Part shown: piece after piece, positions 33,936 through 33,967 of the stretch
How positions within the stretch are numbered: position 1 is the first letter of the stretch
Layout: the number at the start of each line of letters is the position of its first letter
From: an uncultured Gammaproteobacteria bacterium
GTDB taxonomy: Bacteria; Pseudomonadota; Gammaproteobacteria; CAKMZV01
Reading direction: 5' to 3'
DNA length: 33,967 nt
NCBI GenBank assembly: GCA_929200535.1
Contig: CAKMZV010000023.1
Span: 1-33,967, forward strand
Translations under genes and position numbers: made by a program
Notes under the pieces: model-generated
Told to the model about the DNA's origin: nothing
Database searches by the model: none
The model's input: only the letters and a program-made list of their open reading frames with translations

Positions 33936-33967
33936 ACATCTCATACTCACCTCATACTCCATAAAAA

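Overview
The window is AT-rich chromosomal DNA from a gammaproteobacterium. The evidence is the gene order rpsB-tsf-pyrH-frr-uppS-cdsA-rseP-bamA-skp-lpxD-fabZ-lpxA-lpxB-rnhB, a tRNA-Gln directly ahead of prs, a RecC protein, MsbA and a complete lipid A branch, which together indicate a Gram-negative cell of that class. I cannot name the genus. Both tRNA genes encode their CCA end. Nearly all genes are housekeeping genes, but the gaps between them carry several kinds of small repeat and one intact insertion sequence.

Layout. Positions 1-700 hold the 3' end of a DUF1566 protein gene, a REP-like repeat, an orphan IS end and a bidirectional terminator. Positions 700-2990 (minus strand) hold tRNA-Thr, groES and groEL. 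Positions 3227-3385 are the first copy of a 159-bp palindromic MITE-like element. Positions 3430-17093 (plus strand) form one long translation, nucleotide, phospholipid and outer-membrane cluster: ribosomal protein S2, EF-Ts, UMP kinase, ribosome recycling factor, undecaprenyl-PP synthase, CDP-DAG synthase, RseP, BamA, Skp, then LpxD, FabZ, LpxA, LpxB and RNase HII. dxr is missing from its usual place between frr and uppS. MITE copy 2 lies between bamA and skp, and copy 3 lies between rnhB and sodB.

Positions 17400-23710 hold sodB, a coiled-coil membrane protein made of 54-bp tandem repeats, two lipoproteins (the first LPP20-like), recC without recB or recD, and a DtxR/MntR-like regulator. 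Positions 23734-25479 (minus) are msbA. Positions 25782-31366 hold glnA, tRNA-Gln, prs, a 59-residue membrane protein, argS and a zinc alcohol dehydrogenase. wecB converges on the dehydrogenase. The window ends with a complete 1257-bp IS3-family element that has a 3-bp target duplication and a classic -1 frameshift signal. It has split a REP-like palindrome.

No obvious new defence or biosynthetic system is visible. The most interesting signals are non-coding or small-scale. They are the three MITE copies, whose arms show compensating base changes; an intrinsic-terminator-shaped hairpin inside the signal-peptide codons of a lipoprotein gene; the IS inserted in a REP-like palindrome; a 29-residue duplicated acidic tail on ribosomal protein S2; and 18-residue repeats in an uncharacterised membrane coiled coil.
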